Translations under genes and position numbers: made by a program
Notes under the pieces: generated by a model
The model's database searches: none
Told to the model about the DNA's origin: nothing
What the model saw: only the letters and a program-made list of their open reading frames with translations
Part shown: positions 15,734 through 24,846 of the stretch, one piece after another
Position numbering within the stretch: position 1 is the stretch's first letter
Layout: every line of letters begins with the position of its first letter
Assembly (NCBI RefSeq): GCF_013403875.1
Contig: NZ_JACBNX010000033.1
Coordinates: 1 to 47,454, forward strand
Direction of reading: 5' to 3'
Source of the DNA: Burkholderia guangdongensis
Lineage (GTDB): Bacteria; Pseudomonadota; Gammaproteobacteria; Burkholderiales; Burkholderiaceae
DNA: 47,454 nucleotides

Positions 15734-16870
15734 GTGAAGCTGAAGGTATCGCACGTCGCGCTGGCCGTCGCCTGCGCATGGTCCGGCGCGTACGCGAACG
15801 CAGCCGACGTAGTCAAGATCGGTTTCGCCGCGCCGCTCACCGGCCAGCAGTCGAACTACGGCACCGACATGCAGAAGGGCGTCCAGCTCGCGATCGCCGA
15901 TTTCAACGCGACGCATCCGACGATCGGCGGCAAGCCGGTCACGTTCGAGCTCGACTCGCAGGACGACCAGGCCGACCCGCGCACCGGCACGACCGTCGCG
16001 CAGCGCCTGATCGACGACGGCGTGCACGGCATCATCGGCCACTTCAACTCGGGCACGAGCATTCCTGCGTCGGATCTCTACAACCGCGCCGGCCTGCCGC
16101 AGATCTCGATGGCGACGTCGCCGGAGTACACCGCGCGCGGCTACAAGACCACGTTCCGGCTGCTGACGAGCGACGCGCAGGCGGGCCGCATCGTCGGCAC
16201 GTACGTCGTGAAGACGCTGCACTACAAGCGCGTCGCGATCATCGACGATCGCACCGCGTATGGCCAGGGCATCGCCGACGAATTCGCGAAATCGGTCGAG
16301 GCGGCGGGCGGCACGGTGATCAAGCGCGACTACACGAACGACAAGGCGCTCGATTTCTCCGCGATCCTGACGAACCTGAAGGGGATGAATCCGGACGCGA
16401 TCTTCTACGGCGGCGGCGACGCGCAATCGTCGCCGATGATCCGCAAGATGCGTCAGCTCGGCATCAAGGCTGCGTTCGTGACCGGCGAGATGTCGCGCTC
16501 GCCGACGTTCCTGAAGATCGGCGGCGACGCGGCCGAAGGCGCGATCGTCTACATGGGCGGGCTGCCGAAGGAGAAGATGCCGGGCTTCACCGGCTACGCC
16601 GCGCGCTACAAGGCGCGCTTCGGCGAGGACGTCGTCACCTACTCGCCGTATTCGTATGACGGCACGATCGCGCTGCTGACCGCGATGAAGAACGCGAACT
16701 CGACCGATCCGAAGGTCTACGGGCCGTATCTCGACAAGCTGTCGATCAAGGGCGTGTCGGCGGACAGCATCTCGTACGACGCGAAGGGCGATCTGAAAGA
16801 TGCGCCGGTGACGATCTACAAGGTCGAGCACGGCGCGTTCAAGCCGGTCGACACGATCGCCGGCAACTGA
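15734..16870 (+). CDS. Periplasmic branched-chain amino acid-type ABC binding protein
   Basis: A 378-aa LivJ/LivK-family (peripla_BP_6) protein. It has a signal peptide with a YANA-A cleavage site (about residue 23), then KIGFAAPLTGQQSNYGTDMQ, the family's opening motif, and HFNSGTSIPASDLYNRAGLPQIS in the ligand cleft. It would bind Leu/Ile/Val or a related small amide or acid for a LivHMGF-type permease, but no permease genes are adjacent, so it is an orphan component here. The start is the GTG at 15734, which has AGGGG 8 nt upstream; the 70-codon open extension upstream is not used. Probably regulated by the nearby AraC protein. Confidence 0.9.
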   Translation: MKLKVSHVALAVACAWSGAYANAADVVKIGFAAPLTGQQSNYGTDMQKGVQLAIADFNATHPTIGGKPVTFELDSQDDQADPRTGTTVAQRLIDDGVHGIIGHFNSGTSIPASDLYNRAGLPQISMATSPEYTARGYKTTFRLLTSDAQAGRIVGTYVVKTLHYKRVAIIDDRTAYGQGIADEFAKSVEAAGGTVIKRDYTNDKALDFSAILTNLKGMNPDAIFYGGGDAQSSPMIRKMRQLGIKAAFVTGEMSRSPTFLKIGGDAAEGAIVYMGGLPKEKMPGFTGYAARYKARFGEDVVTYSPYSYDGTIALLTAMKNANSTDPKVYGPYLDKLSIKGVSADSISYDAKGDLKDAPVTIYKVEHGAFKPVDTIAGN

Positions 16871-16906
16871 CGCGCCGCCGGCCGCGCTCGGTGCTCCTGT
16901 AGAATC

Positions 16907-16931
16907 CCGCCGCGTGCCCGCCACGCGGCGG
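16907..16931. other. Stem-loop between binding-protein gene and MFS gene
   Basis: CCGCCGCGTG and CACGCGGCGG (16907-16916, 16922-16931) form a perfect 10-bp stem with a 5-nt loop. No T-run follows, so it is not a classical terminator. It could act as a Rho-linked end for the gene at 15734 or lie in the leader of the gene at 16967. Confidence 0.4.
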
Positions 16932-16966
16932 CACACCGCTATTCGAACAATAAATCGATCGTCTAC

Positions 16967-18259
16967 ATGCAAGCTACCGAACTGACCGGCGTGCCACGCG
17001 CCGCGCAACGCGCGCTCACGCGCACCGACTACAAGACCCTCGGCCTCGCCGCGCTCGGCGGCGCGCTCGAGTTCTACGACTTCATCATCTTCGTGTTTTT
17101 CGCGCCGGCGATCGGGCAGCTGTTCTTCCCGCACGACATCCCCGACTGGTTGCGCCAGCTGCAGACGTTCGGCATCTTCGCGGCCGGCTATCTCGCGCGG
17201 CCGCTCGGCGGCGTGATCATGGCGCACTTCGGCGACCTCGTCGGCCGCAAGCGGATGTTCACGTTGAGCGTGCTGCTGATGTCCGTGCCGACGCTGCTGA
17301 TGGGCTGCTTGCCGACCTACGACACGATCGGCATGCTCGCGCCGGTGCTGCTGTTGCTGTTCCGGATCCTGCAAGGCGCGGCGGTCGGCGGCGAAGTGCC
17401 GGGCGCGTGGGTGTTCGTGTCCGAGCACGTGCCGGCACGGCACGTCGGCTACGCGTGCGGCATGCTGACGGCGGGGCTGACGGCCGGGATCCTGCTCGGC
17501 TCGCTCGTCGCGGCCGGTGTGAACAGCCGCTACTCGAGCGCCGAAGTGACCGCGTTCGCGTGGCGCATTCCGTTCCTGCTTGGCGGCGTGTTCGGCCTGT
17601 TCTCCGTGTACCTGCGCCGCTGGCTGCACGAAACGCCGGTGTTCGCCGAAATGAAGGCGAGAAAGGCACTCGCGGCGGAGATTCCGCTGAAGGCGGTGCT
17701 GCGCGACCACGGCCGCGCGGTCATCGTGTCGATGATGCTGACGTGGATGCTGTCCGCCGCGATCGTCGTCGTGATCCTGATGACGCCGACGCTGCTGCAG
17801 AAGCAGTTCCACATCGCGCCGGCGACGACACTGTTCGCGAACAGCGTCGCGACGCTGTGCCTGACGGCCGGCTGCGTCGTCGCGGGCTCGCTCGCCGGCC
17901 GGCTCGGCGCGAAGCGCGTGATCGCGATCGGCGGGCTGCTGCTCGCCGCGTGCTACGCGCTGCTGCATGCACGCGTCGCGGCCGACGCGTCGTCGCTGCC
18001 GCTGTTCTACGGGATCGCGGGCTTCACGGTCGGCACGGTCGGCGCGATTCCGTACGTGATGGTCCGCAGCTTCCCGGCCGTCGTGCGGTTCTCCGGGATC
18101 TCGTTCTCGTACAACGTCGCGTATGCGGTCTTCGGCGGCCTGACGCCGGTGATCGTGTCGCTGATGATGAAATCGAATCCGCTCGCGCCGGTCATCTACG
18201 TCGCGGCGATCTGCGTGCTCGGCGCGATCGCGGTGCTGTTCTCGAAGGACGCGCGCTGA
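16967..18259 (+). CDS. MFS transporter, metabolite:H+ symporter (MHS) type
   Basis: A 430-aa inner-membrane protein with about 12 hydrophobic segments. The MHS/sugar-porter signature is clear: ALGGALEFYDFIIF in segment 1, GDLVGRKRMF in the first cytoplasmic loop and RILQGAAVGGEVPGAW in segment 4. MHS carriers import citrate, shikimate, proline/betaine, alpha-ketoglutarate and similar metabolites; the substrate cannot be read from the sequence. The GGEVPGAW variant is typical of a poorly studied YdfJ/proline-permease-like subgroup. No clear Shine-Dalgarno precedes the ATG. It follows the LivK-like gene by 96 bp and may or may not be cotranscribed. Confidence 0.88.
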   Translation: MQATELTGVPRAAQRALTRTDYKTLGLAALGGALEFYDFIIFVFFAPAIGQLFFPHDIPDWLRQLQTFGIFAAGYLARPLGGVIMAHFGDLVGRKRMFTLSVLLMSVPTLLMGCLPTYDTIGMLAPVLLLLFRILQGAAVGGEVPGAWVFVSEHVPARHVGYACGMLTAGLTAGILLGSLVAAGVNSRYSSAEVTAFAWRIPFLLGGVFGLFSVYLRRWLHETPVFAEMKARKALAAEIPLKAVLRDHGRAVIVSMMLTWMLSAAIVVVILMTPTLLQKQFHIAPATTLFANSVATLCLTAGCVVAGSLAGRLGAKRVIAIGGLLLAACYALLHARVAADASSLPLFYGIAGFTVGTVGAIPYVMVRSFPAVVRFSGISFSYNVAYAVFGGLTPVIVSLMMKSNPLAPVIYVAAICVLGAIAVLFSKDAR

Positions 18260-18331
18260 GCGACGGGGCGGCGCGCGCCAGACGCGCCTAAGCGCCTAAC
18301 GCACCTGACGCGCCTAGATGCACCCGACGCG
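18260..18331. repeat. Degenerate short repeats between convergent genes
   Basis: The 72-bp gap between the MFS and DoxX stop codons contains several imperfect copies of ACGCGCCTA (CAGACGCGCCTAAG, CTAACGCACCTG, ACGCGCCTAG, then CACCCGACGCG). Period is irregular, about 9-16 bp. It looks like slippage-derived sequence; no T-tailed terminator is present. Confidence 0.4.
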
Positions 18332-18772
18332 TCAGCGCAGGCTCGACCCGTACGACGATGACGGACGGCGCAGGCCATCGATGCTCGCGCCGCCCGCGCC
18401 GGTCACATAGAGCAGCAGGAAGCCGCCGGCGATCGCGACGTTCTTCCAGAAGTGGATCATCATGTCGTGCTGGACCGCCGGATTCGTCGCGTCCCAGAAG
18501 TTGTGCCCGATCATCGCGGTCGCGATCGTATACACGGCCATCACGAGCGCAAGCGGCTTCACCTTGTAGCCGACGATCAGCAGCAGCGCGCCGAGCGCTT
18601 CGATCGCCACGACGATCGGCGCGACGACCTGCGTGAACGGCACGCCGAGGCCGCGCAGATAGCCGACGAAATCGCCGTAGCCCAGCAGCTTCATCACGCC
18701 GCCCCACAGAAACAGCAGCGCAAGCGCCAGACGCGCACAGAAAATCACGCCGGAATCGACGGGTCGCGTCAT
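18332..18772 (-). CDS. DoxX/DoxD-family small membrane protein
   Basis: A 146-aa protein with four predicted membrane helices: LALALLFLWGGVMKLLGY (first, with the typical KLLGY), VVAPIVVAIEALGALLLIVGY, LALVMAVYTIATAMIGHNFW and FWKNVAIAGGFLLLYVTGAG. This is the DoxX pattern. Family members are inner-membrane proteins of uncertain function, some linked to thiol/oxidative stress or quinone chemistry. GAGGAGG lies 6 nt before the ATG. It stands alone on the minus strand, convergent with the MFS gene and downstream of opcM. Confidence 0.88.
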   Translation of the reverse strand: MTRPVDSGVIFCARLALALLFLWGGVMKLLGYGDFVGYLRGLGVPFTQVVAPIVVAIEALGALLLIVGYKVKPLALVMAVYTIATAMIGHNFWDATNPAVQHDMMIHFWKNVAIAGGFLLLYVTGAGGASIDGLRRPSSSYGSSLR

Positions 18773-18903
18773 TCCATTCCTCCTCGTAGGCTAACGGCCG
18801 GCCGCGCCCGAGGCGCGGCTTATCTCGCAAATGCGCCAGAATAGGAGGTCTTGCCGTCCCTTCCAAGCAAAAGGTTGTAGCAAATCTTTACACGCGCGGC
18901 CCG

Positions 18904-20463
18904 TCAGCCGGCGTCGGCCGGAGACCCGTGCGCCGCGCCACTTCCGACGACCGATGCGGGCGCAGCCTTGTCGCCCCACCCGCCGCCCAGTGCGCGAATC
19001 AGATTCACGGTCGACACCGCCTGCGTGCCGGTCAGCGCGTTCGACTGCAACTGCGACGTCAGCACCGAGCGCTCGCTGTCGATCACGTCGAGATAGCTGA
19101 CCTCGCCTTCCTGATACTGCGCGCGCGACAGCGTCGCCGCGCGCTGCGACGCGCTCACGGCCGCGTCCTGCGCACGGATCTGATCGTCGAGCAGACGCAG
19201 ATCGGCGAGATTGTCCTCGACCTCGCGGAACGCGACGAGCACCTGCTGCCGGTAGTTCGCGACCTGCTCGTCGTACTGCGCGCGCGCCTGCGCAACGCCC
19301 GCGCTGCGGCGCCCGCCGTCGAAGATCGGCAGCGTCAGCGCGGTGCCCGCGAACGGGCCGAGCAGGAACGTGCGGCTCGACCACATGAACAGACTGCCGA
19401 GCGTCGATGCCTCGAAGCCGAACGCGCCAGTGATGTCGAGCTGCGGGAAGTACGCCGCCTTCGCGAGGCCGACGCGCGCGTTCGCGGCCGCCATCGCGCG
19501 CTCGGCCGCCGCGATGTCCGGGCGCCGCTCGAGCAGCGCGGACGGCAGACCCGGCGGGATCGTCACCGCGACCGGCACGATCGGCGTTTCCTTGAACGAG
19601 AAATCGGCGGGCGCCTTGCCGAGCAGGATCGCGAGCGCATGCTCGGACGCCGCGCGGCGGCGCGCGACGCCGACCGCGTCGGCCTGCGCGGACGCGAGCT
19701 CGTTCTTCGCACGCGACACGTCGAGCTCGCTGATATCGCCTTCGTCGAAGCGGTGCTGCACGAGCTTCAGCGCCTGCGCGCGCAGATCGACCGTGCGGCG
19801 GTACAGATCCTCGTCCGAATCGAGCTGGCGCAGCTCGAAGTAGTTCTGCGCGACGTCCGCCTGCAGCGCGAGCTGCACCGAACGGAACAGCGCGTCGCTC
19901 TGCTCGGCGTCCGCGCGCGACGCCTCGACGTTGCGGCTCACGCGGCCGAACAGGTCGGCCTCGTACGACACCGTGCCCTGCGCGCGCCACAGCGTCGCCT
20001 CCGTCGGGCCGGTGCCCTGCGGCTGGAACTGCGACGCGGACGACAACCCCTCGCGCGTCGGCCCGAAGCCCGCACCGATCTGCGGGAACCACTGCGAGCG
20101 CGCGGCCCGGGTCGCCGCACGCGCCTCCGCGACGCGCGCGGCCGCGGCCTTCAGGTTCTGGTTCGCGTCGAGCGCCTGCCGCTCGAGCGCATCGAGCACC
20201 GGATCGCCGAACACCGTCCACCATGCGCCGCGCTGCGCGGCATCGGAGGGCTCCGCGGTCTTCCACGTGCCGGACGGCTCGCCCGGCGCAAGCGCGGCCG
20301 CCGGTGCGGAGGCGGGCGCTTCCTTGAACGCGGCCGGCGTCGCGACGTCGGGCCGCTTGTAGTCGGGCCCCACCGCGCACGCGGCGAGCAGCGCGATCAG
20401 CAATCCGCTCGCGGCCAGCCGGCCGGCCCGCATCAGACGATCGTGAATCGTGGTCGTGTTCAT
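18904..20463 (-). CDS. opcM: RND efflux outer-membrane lipoprotein (OpcM/OprC)
   Basis: A 519-aa NodT/OprM-type outer-membrane factor forming the exit duct of the tripartite pump. A lipoprotein signal ends in LLAAC with lipidated Cys29, followed by AVGPDYKRPDV, the family's N-terminal motif. Two repeated OEP halves with long coiled-coil segments (about 80-290 and 300-490) are present, e.g. YFELRQLDSDEDLYRRTVD and VAFREVEDNLADLR. It is the last gene of the operon, 12 bp after ceoB. CeoAB-OpcM/BpeEF-OprC pumps export chloramphenicol, trimethoprim and fluoroquinolones in characterised Burkholderia. The name rests on the operon layout. Confidence 0.9.
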   Translation of the reverse strand: MNTTTIHDRLMRAGRLAASGLLIALLAACAVGPDYKRPDVATPAAFKEAPASAPAAALAPGEPSGTWKTAEPSDAAQRGAWWTVFGDPVLDALERQALDANQNLKAAAARVAEARAATRAARSQWFPQIGAGFGPTREGLSSASQFQPQGTGPTEATLWRAQGTVSYEADLFGRVSRNVEASRADAEQSDALFRSVQLALQADVAQNYFELRQLDSDEDLYRRTVDLRAQALKLVQHRFDEGDISELDVSRAKNELASAQADAVGVARRRAASEHALAILLGKAPADFSFKETPIVPVAVTIPPGLPSALLERRPDIAAAERAMAAANARVGLAKAAYFPQLDITGAFGFEASTLGSLFMWSSRTFLLGPFAGTALTLPIFDGGRRSAGVAQARAQYDEQVANYRQQVLVAFREVEDNLADLRLLDDQIRAQDAAVSASQRAATLSRAQYQEGEVSYLDVIDSERSVLTSQLQSNALTGTQAVSTVNLIRALGGGWGDKAAPASVVGSGAAHGSPADAG

Positions 20464-20475
20464 CTTTTCAAGTCC

Positions 20476-23400
20476 TCAAGCATCCGGGGCAGGCAGGCCG
20501 TAACCGGCCGAATCCTTCTGCGCGACGTGGATCTTCCCGCCCGCGAGCGTGCGCAGCACGACGTAGAACACCGGCGTCAGCATCAGCCCGAACAGCGTGA
20601 CGCCGAGCATCCCGAAGAACACCGCGACGCCCATCGCGTGCCGCATCTCCGAGCCGGCGCCCGTCGACAGCACGAGCGGCACGACGCCCATGATGAAAGC
20701 GATCGACGTCATCAGGATCGGGCGCAGCCGCAACCGGCTCGCCTCGATCGCGGCCTCGAGCGGTGTCTTGCCGTCGTGCTCGAGCTCGCGCGCGAACTCG
20801 ACGATCAGGATCGCGTTCTTCGCGGACAACCCGACCAGCACCATCAGCCCAATCTGCGTGAAGATGTTGTTGTCGCCGTGCGTGAGCCACACGCCGGTCA
20901 GCGCGGACAGGATGCTCATCGGCACGATCAAAATCACCGCGAGCGGCAGCGTCAGGCTTTCATACAGCGCCGCGAGCACGAGGAACACGAGCAGCACGCT
21001 GATCGGGAACACCCAGATCCCCGCGTTGCCCGCGAGAATCTGCTGATACGTGAGATCGGTCCATTCGAACTTCACGCCGCGCGGCAGCGTCTGCGAAGCG
21101 ATCCGCTCGATCGCCGCCTGCGCCTGCCCCGACGAGTAGCCGGGCGCCGGGCCGCCGTTCACGTCGGCCGCCGTGTAGCCGTTGTAGCGCACGACCATCT
21201 CCGGCCCGAACGTCGGCGTCACGTTGACGAGCGACGACAGCGGCACCATGTCGCCCGCCGCGTTGCGCGTCTTCAGTTGCCCGATGTCGTCCGCGCGCTG
21301 GCGGAACGGCGCGTCGGCCTGCACGCGCACCTGGTACACGCGCCCGAAGCGGTTGAAGTCGTTCACGTACAGCGAGCCGAGATACACCTGCATCGTGTCG
21401 AACACGTCGTTCACGTTCACGCCGAGCTGCTTCGCCTTCACGCGGTCGAGATCGACGTTCAGTTGCGGCACGTTGATCTGGTAGCTCGTGAACAGCGGCC
21501 CGAGCTCGGGCGCCTGCTGCGCGCGCTTGATGAAGTCGTTCGTCGCATCGGCGAGCCGCGCGTAGCCGACCGCGCCGCGATCCTCGATCTGCAGCTTGAA
21601 GCCGCCGAGCGTGCCCAGGCCGAGCACCGGCGGCGGCGGGAACACCGCGACGAACGAATCCTTGATGCCCGCGTACTTCTGGTTCAGCGCACCCGCGATC
21701 GCGCCGGCCGACAGCGCCTTGCCGTGCCGCTCGTCGAACGGCTTCAGCGTGACGAACACGATCCCCGCGCTCGAGCTGTTCGTGAAGCCGTTCACCGACA
21801 GCCCCGGGAACGCGACCGCGCTCTCCACGCCGGGCTGCGCGAGCGCGATCGAGCCCATGTCGCGGATCACCTTCTCGGTGCGGTCGAGCGACGCGCCGTT
21901 CGGCAGCTGCGCGAACGCGATCAGGTATTCCTTGTCCTGCGCGGGCACGAAGCCGCCCGGCACGATCCGCGACACCAGCACCGTCGCGCCGACGAGCACC
22001 GCATACACGCCGAGCATCAGCGTCTTGCGCGACAGCACACCACGCACGCCGTGCCCGTAGTCCTGCGCGCCGCGCCTGAACACCTTGTTGAAGCGCGCGA
22101 AGAAGCCGCCGAGCACGCGGTTCATCGCGCGCGTGAGCCAGTCCTCCTTGTCGCCGTGGCCTTTCAGCAGAATCGCGGACAGCGCCGGGGACAGCGTCAG
22201 CGAGTTGAACGCGGAGATCACGGTCGAGATCGCGATCGTCATCGCGAACTGCTTGTAGAACTGGCCGGTCAGGCCCGACATGAACGCGAGCGGCACGAAC
22301 ACCGCGACCAGCGTCAGCGCGATCGCGATGATCGGCCCGCTCACCTCCCGCATCGCCTTGTACGTCGCGTCGCGCGCGCTCATCCCGCTCTCGATGTTGC
22401 GCTCGACGTTCTCGACGACGACGATCGCATCGTCGACGACGATCCCGATCGCGAGCACCATCCCGAACAGCGACAGCGCGTTGATCGAATAGCCGAACGC
22501 GAGCAGCAGCGAGAACGTGCCGACGATCGACACCGGCACCGCGATCAGCGGAATCACCGATGCGCGCCACGTCTGCAGGAACACGATCACGACGATCACG
22601 ACGAGCGCAATCGCTTCGAGCAGCGTATGCACGACCGCGTGGATCGACGAGCGCACGAACTGCGTCGGGTCGTAGACGATCTTGTAGTCGACGCCGGCCG
22701 GGAAATCCCCTTTCAGCTCCGCCATCGTCTGGCGCACCGCGTCGGAGATCGCGAGCGAGTTCGCGCCCGGCGACTGGTTGATCGCGATCGCGACGGCCGG
22801 CTTGTTGTCGAGCAGCGAGCGCAGCCCGTACTCGGACGCCGCGAGCTCGATCCGCGCGACGTCGCGCAGCCGCGTGAGCCCGCCGTCCGGTGCGGACTTC
22901 AGGATGATGTCGCCGAACTCGTCCTCGGTCTGCAGCCGCCCGCGCGCGTTCACCGACAACTGCAGCGGCGTGCCCGGCAGCGACGGCGACGCGCCGATCA
23001 CGCCGGCCGCGACCTGCACGTTCTGTTCGCGGATCGCCTGCACGACGTCGTTCGCGGTCAGCCCGTGCTCGGCGACCTTCTGCGGATCGAGCCACACGCG
23101 CATCGCGTAGTCGCCCGCGCCCCACAGTTGCACCTGGCCGACGCCCTGGATCCGCGCGAGCCGATCCTTCACGTTGATCAGCGCGTAGTTGCGCAGATAC
23201 GTCATGTCGTAGCGGTTGTCCGGCGAGATCAGGTGGACGACCATCGTCAGCGTCGGCGAGCTCTTCACGGTCGTCACGCCGAGCCGCTGCACGTCCTCCG
23301 GCAGGCGCGGCAGCGCCTGGTTCACGCGGTTCTGCACGAGCTGCGTCGCCTTGTCCGGATCGGTGCCGAGCTTGAACGTGACCGTGATCGTCACGTTGCC

Positions 23401-23661
23401 GTCGCTGTTCGCCTGCGACTGCATGTACAGCATGTCCTCGACGCCGTCGATCTGCTCCTCGAGCGGCGACGCGACGGTCTCCGCGATCACCTTCGGGTTC
23501 GCGCCCGGATACTGCGCGTGCACGATCACCGACGGCGGCACGACCTCCGGGTATTCGGAGATCGGCAGCATCAGCATCGAGATCACACCGGCGAGCAGGA
23601 TGATGACCGACAGCACCCCGGCGAAGATCGGCCGGTCGATGAAGAATTTCGATATGTTCAT
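20476..23661 (-). CDS. ceoB: RND multidrug efflux transporter, inner-membrane pump (CeoB/BpeF)
   Basis: A 1061-aa HAE1-family RND transporter, full length for the family. It opens with MNISKFFIDRPIFAGVLSVI, as in MexF-type pumps. The proton-relay Asp pair is in GIVVDDAIVVVENVERN (segment 4), and two large periplasmic loops follow segments 1 and 7. LPEDVQRLGVTTVKSSP and the MFVP-like VFVPLAFMSGLTGQFYKQFA are diagnostic. It uses proton motive force to load drugs from the periplasm/inner leaflet. Its ATG overlaps the ceoA stop by 4 bp (ATGA). The closest named relatives I recognise are MexF, CeoB and BpeF. Confidence 0.93.
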   Translation of the reverse strand: MNISKFFIDRPIFAGVLSVIILLAGVISMLMLPISEYPEVVPPSVIVHAQYPGANPKVIAETVASPLEEQIDGVEDMLYMQSQANSDGNVTITVTFKLGTDPDKATQLVQNRVNQALPRLPEDVQRLGVTTVKSSPTLTMVVHLISPDNRYDMTYLRNYALINVKDRLARIQGVGQVQLWGAGDYAMRVWLDPQKVAEHGLTANDVVQAIREQNVQVAAGVIGASPSLPGTPLQLSVNARGRLQTEDEFGDIILKSAPDGGLTRLRDVARIELAASEYGLRSLLDNKPAVAIAINQSPGANSLAISDAVRQTMAELKGDFPAGVDYKIVYDPTQFVRSSIHAVVHTLLEAIALVVIVVIVFLQTWRASVIPLIAVPVSIVGTFSLLLAFGYSINALSLFGMVLAIGIVVDDAIVVVENVERNIESGMSARDATYKAMREVSGPIIAIALTLVAVFVPLAFMSGLTGQFYKQFAMTIAISTVISAFNSLTLSPALSAILLKGHGDKEDWLTRAMNRVLGGFFARFNKVFRRGAQDYGHGVRGVLSRKTLMLGVYAVLVGATVLVSRIVPGGFVPAQDKEYLIAFAQLPNGASLDRTEKVIRDMGSIALAQPGVESAVAFPGLSVNGFTNSSSAGIVFVTLKPFDERHGKALSAGAIAGALNQKYAGIKDSFVAVFPPPPVLGLGTLGGFKLQIEDRGAVGYARLADATNDFIKRAQQAPELGPLFTSYQINVPQLNVDLDRVKAKQLGVNVNDVFDTMQVYLGSLYVNDFNRFGRVYQVRVQADAPFRQRADDIGQLKTRNAAGDMVPLSSLVNVTPTFGPEMVVRYNGYTAADVNGGPAPGYSSGQAQAAIERIASQTLPRGVKFEWTDLTYQQILAGNAGIWVFPISVLLVFLVLAALYESLTLPLAVILIVPMSILSALTGVWLTHGDNNIFTQIGLMVLVGLSAKNAILIVEFARELEHDGKTPLEAAIEASRLRLRPILMTSIAFIMGVVPLVLSTGAGSEMRHAMGVAVFFGMLGVTLFGLMLTPVFYVVLRTLAGGKIHVAQKDSAGYGLPAPDA

Positions 23662-24821
23662 GATTGGCTGTCTCCCGTCATCGCCACGAGATGCGGCTTC
23701 ACCTGATCGCCGGGCCGCACGCGCTGCGTGCCGTTCACGATCACGCGGTCGCCGCCGGCCAGGCCGCTGACGATCTGCCGCTGATTGCCGTGCTGCAGCC
23801 CCAGTTGCACCTCGCGATACGACACGCGGCCCTCCGCGTCGACGACGAACACGAACTTCTTGTCCTGATCGGTATTGATCGCCGCGTCGTCGACGAGCAG
23901 CGCCGGATGCGGCGCGCCGCCGCCGACCTTGATCCGCGCGTAGAGGCCGGGCACGAGCGTGCCGTCCGCGTTGTCGAAGCGCGCGCGCACGCGGATCGTG
24001 CCCGACGACGCGTCGAGCCGGTTGTCGACCGAATCGATCGCGCCGCTCCTCGAATAGCCGGCCTCGTTCGCGAGCCCAAGCTCGACCGGCACCTTGCGGC
24101 CGTCGCGCGCGCCGTTGATGTACTGCAGATAGGTCTGCTCGTCCGCGTCGAACGACGCGTAGATCGGCGACACCGACACGAGCGTCGTCAGCGGCGCCGC
24201 GCTCGCGCCGGCGGACACGACGTTGCCGACCGTGATCTCCGCGCGCGACACGCGGCCCGACACCGGTGCGACGATCCGCGTATAGCCGAGATTGATCTGC
24301 GCGGCCTCGAGCGCGGCCGCGGCGGCCTTCAGGTTCGCGCTCGCCTCGCGCGCGGCGTTCTGCTTCTGGTCGTAGTCGCGCTTCGCGATCGCGTTGTCGC
24401 CGATCAGCCGCTGCGCGCGCTGCCAGTCGCTCTGCGCATAGCCGTCGGCGGCCTGCGCGGCCGCGAGCTGCGCGGCCGCGCGATCGACGTCGGCCTGATA
24501 CGGACGCGGATCGATCACGAACAGCACGTCGCCCTTCTTCACGAGCGCGCCGTCCTTGAAGCCGACCGACACGATCGTGCCGGACACGAGCGGCCGCACG
24601 TCGACCTTGTCGACCGCCTCGAGGCGGCCCGAATAGCTCTGCCAGTCGGTGACGGTGCGCGGCACGACGGTCGCGACGTCGACTTCGGCCAGCGGCGGCG
24701 CCGACTTCTCGGGCGCGCTCGCGCCGACGCGGATCGCACCGAACGTGCCGATGCCGGCGATCGCGAGCACGGCGACGGCGGCGATCACGAAACGGGAACG
24801 GGAGGATTGCGGGATGGCCAT
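23658..24821 (-). CDS. ceoA: RND efflux periplasmic adaptor (CeoA/BpeE)
   Basis: A 387-aa membrane-fusion protein bridging CeoB and OpcM in the periplasm. It has one N-terminal membrane anchor (VIAAVAVLAIAGIGTFGAI) without a lipobox. Next come the first lipoyl half (LVSGTIVSVGFKDGALVKKGDVLF), an alpha-helical hairpin (about 105-170) and the second lipoyl half (RIVAPVSGRVSRAEITVGNVV), then beta-barrel and membrane-proximal domains. GGAG lies 8 nt before the ATG. It begins 25 bp after the lipase-like gene, supporting one transcript. Confidence 0.92.
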   Translation of the reverse strand: MAIPQSSRSRFVIAAVAVLAIAGIGTFGAIRVGASAPEKSAPPLAEVDVATVVPRTVTDWQSYSGRLEAVDKVDVRPLVSGTIVSVGFKDGALVKKGDVLFVIDPRPYQADVDRAAAQLAAAQAADGYAQSDWQRAQRLIGDNAIAKRDYDQKQNAAREASANLKAAAAALEAAQINLGYTRIVAPVSGRVSRAEITVGNVVSAGASAAPLTTLVSVSPIYASFDADEQTYLQYINGARDGRKVPVELGLANEAGYSRSGAIDSVDNRLDASSGTIRVRARFDNADGTLVPGLYARIKVGGGAPHPALLVDDAAINTDQDKKFVFVVDAEGRVSYREVQLGLQHGNQRQIVSGLAGGDRVIVNGTQRVRPGDQVKPHLVAMTGDSQS

Positions 24822-24846
24822 GGAATTGCTCCGTGTTACGTTGCGT

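Noticed and set aside
15506..17968. 820-codon minus-strand ORF
   Set aside because: Shadow of the LivK-like and MHS genes; composition is Arg/His-rich with no domain.
18928..23706. 1592-codon plus-strand ORF opposite the RND operon
   Set aside because: Arg/His/Glu-rich low-complexity translation typical of the antisense of GC-rich genes; the minus strand encodes OpcM and CeoB with full family motifs.
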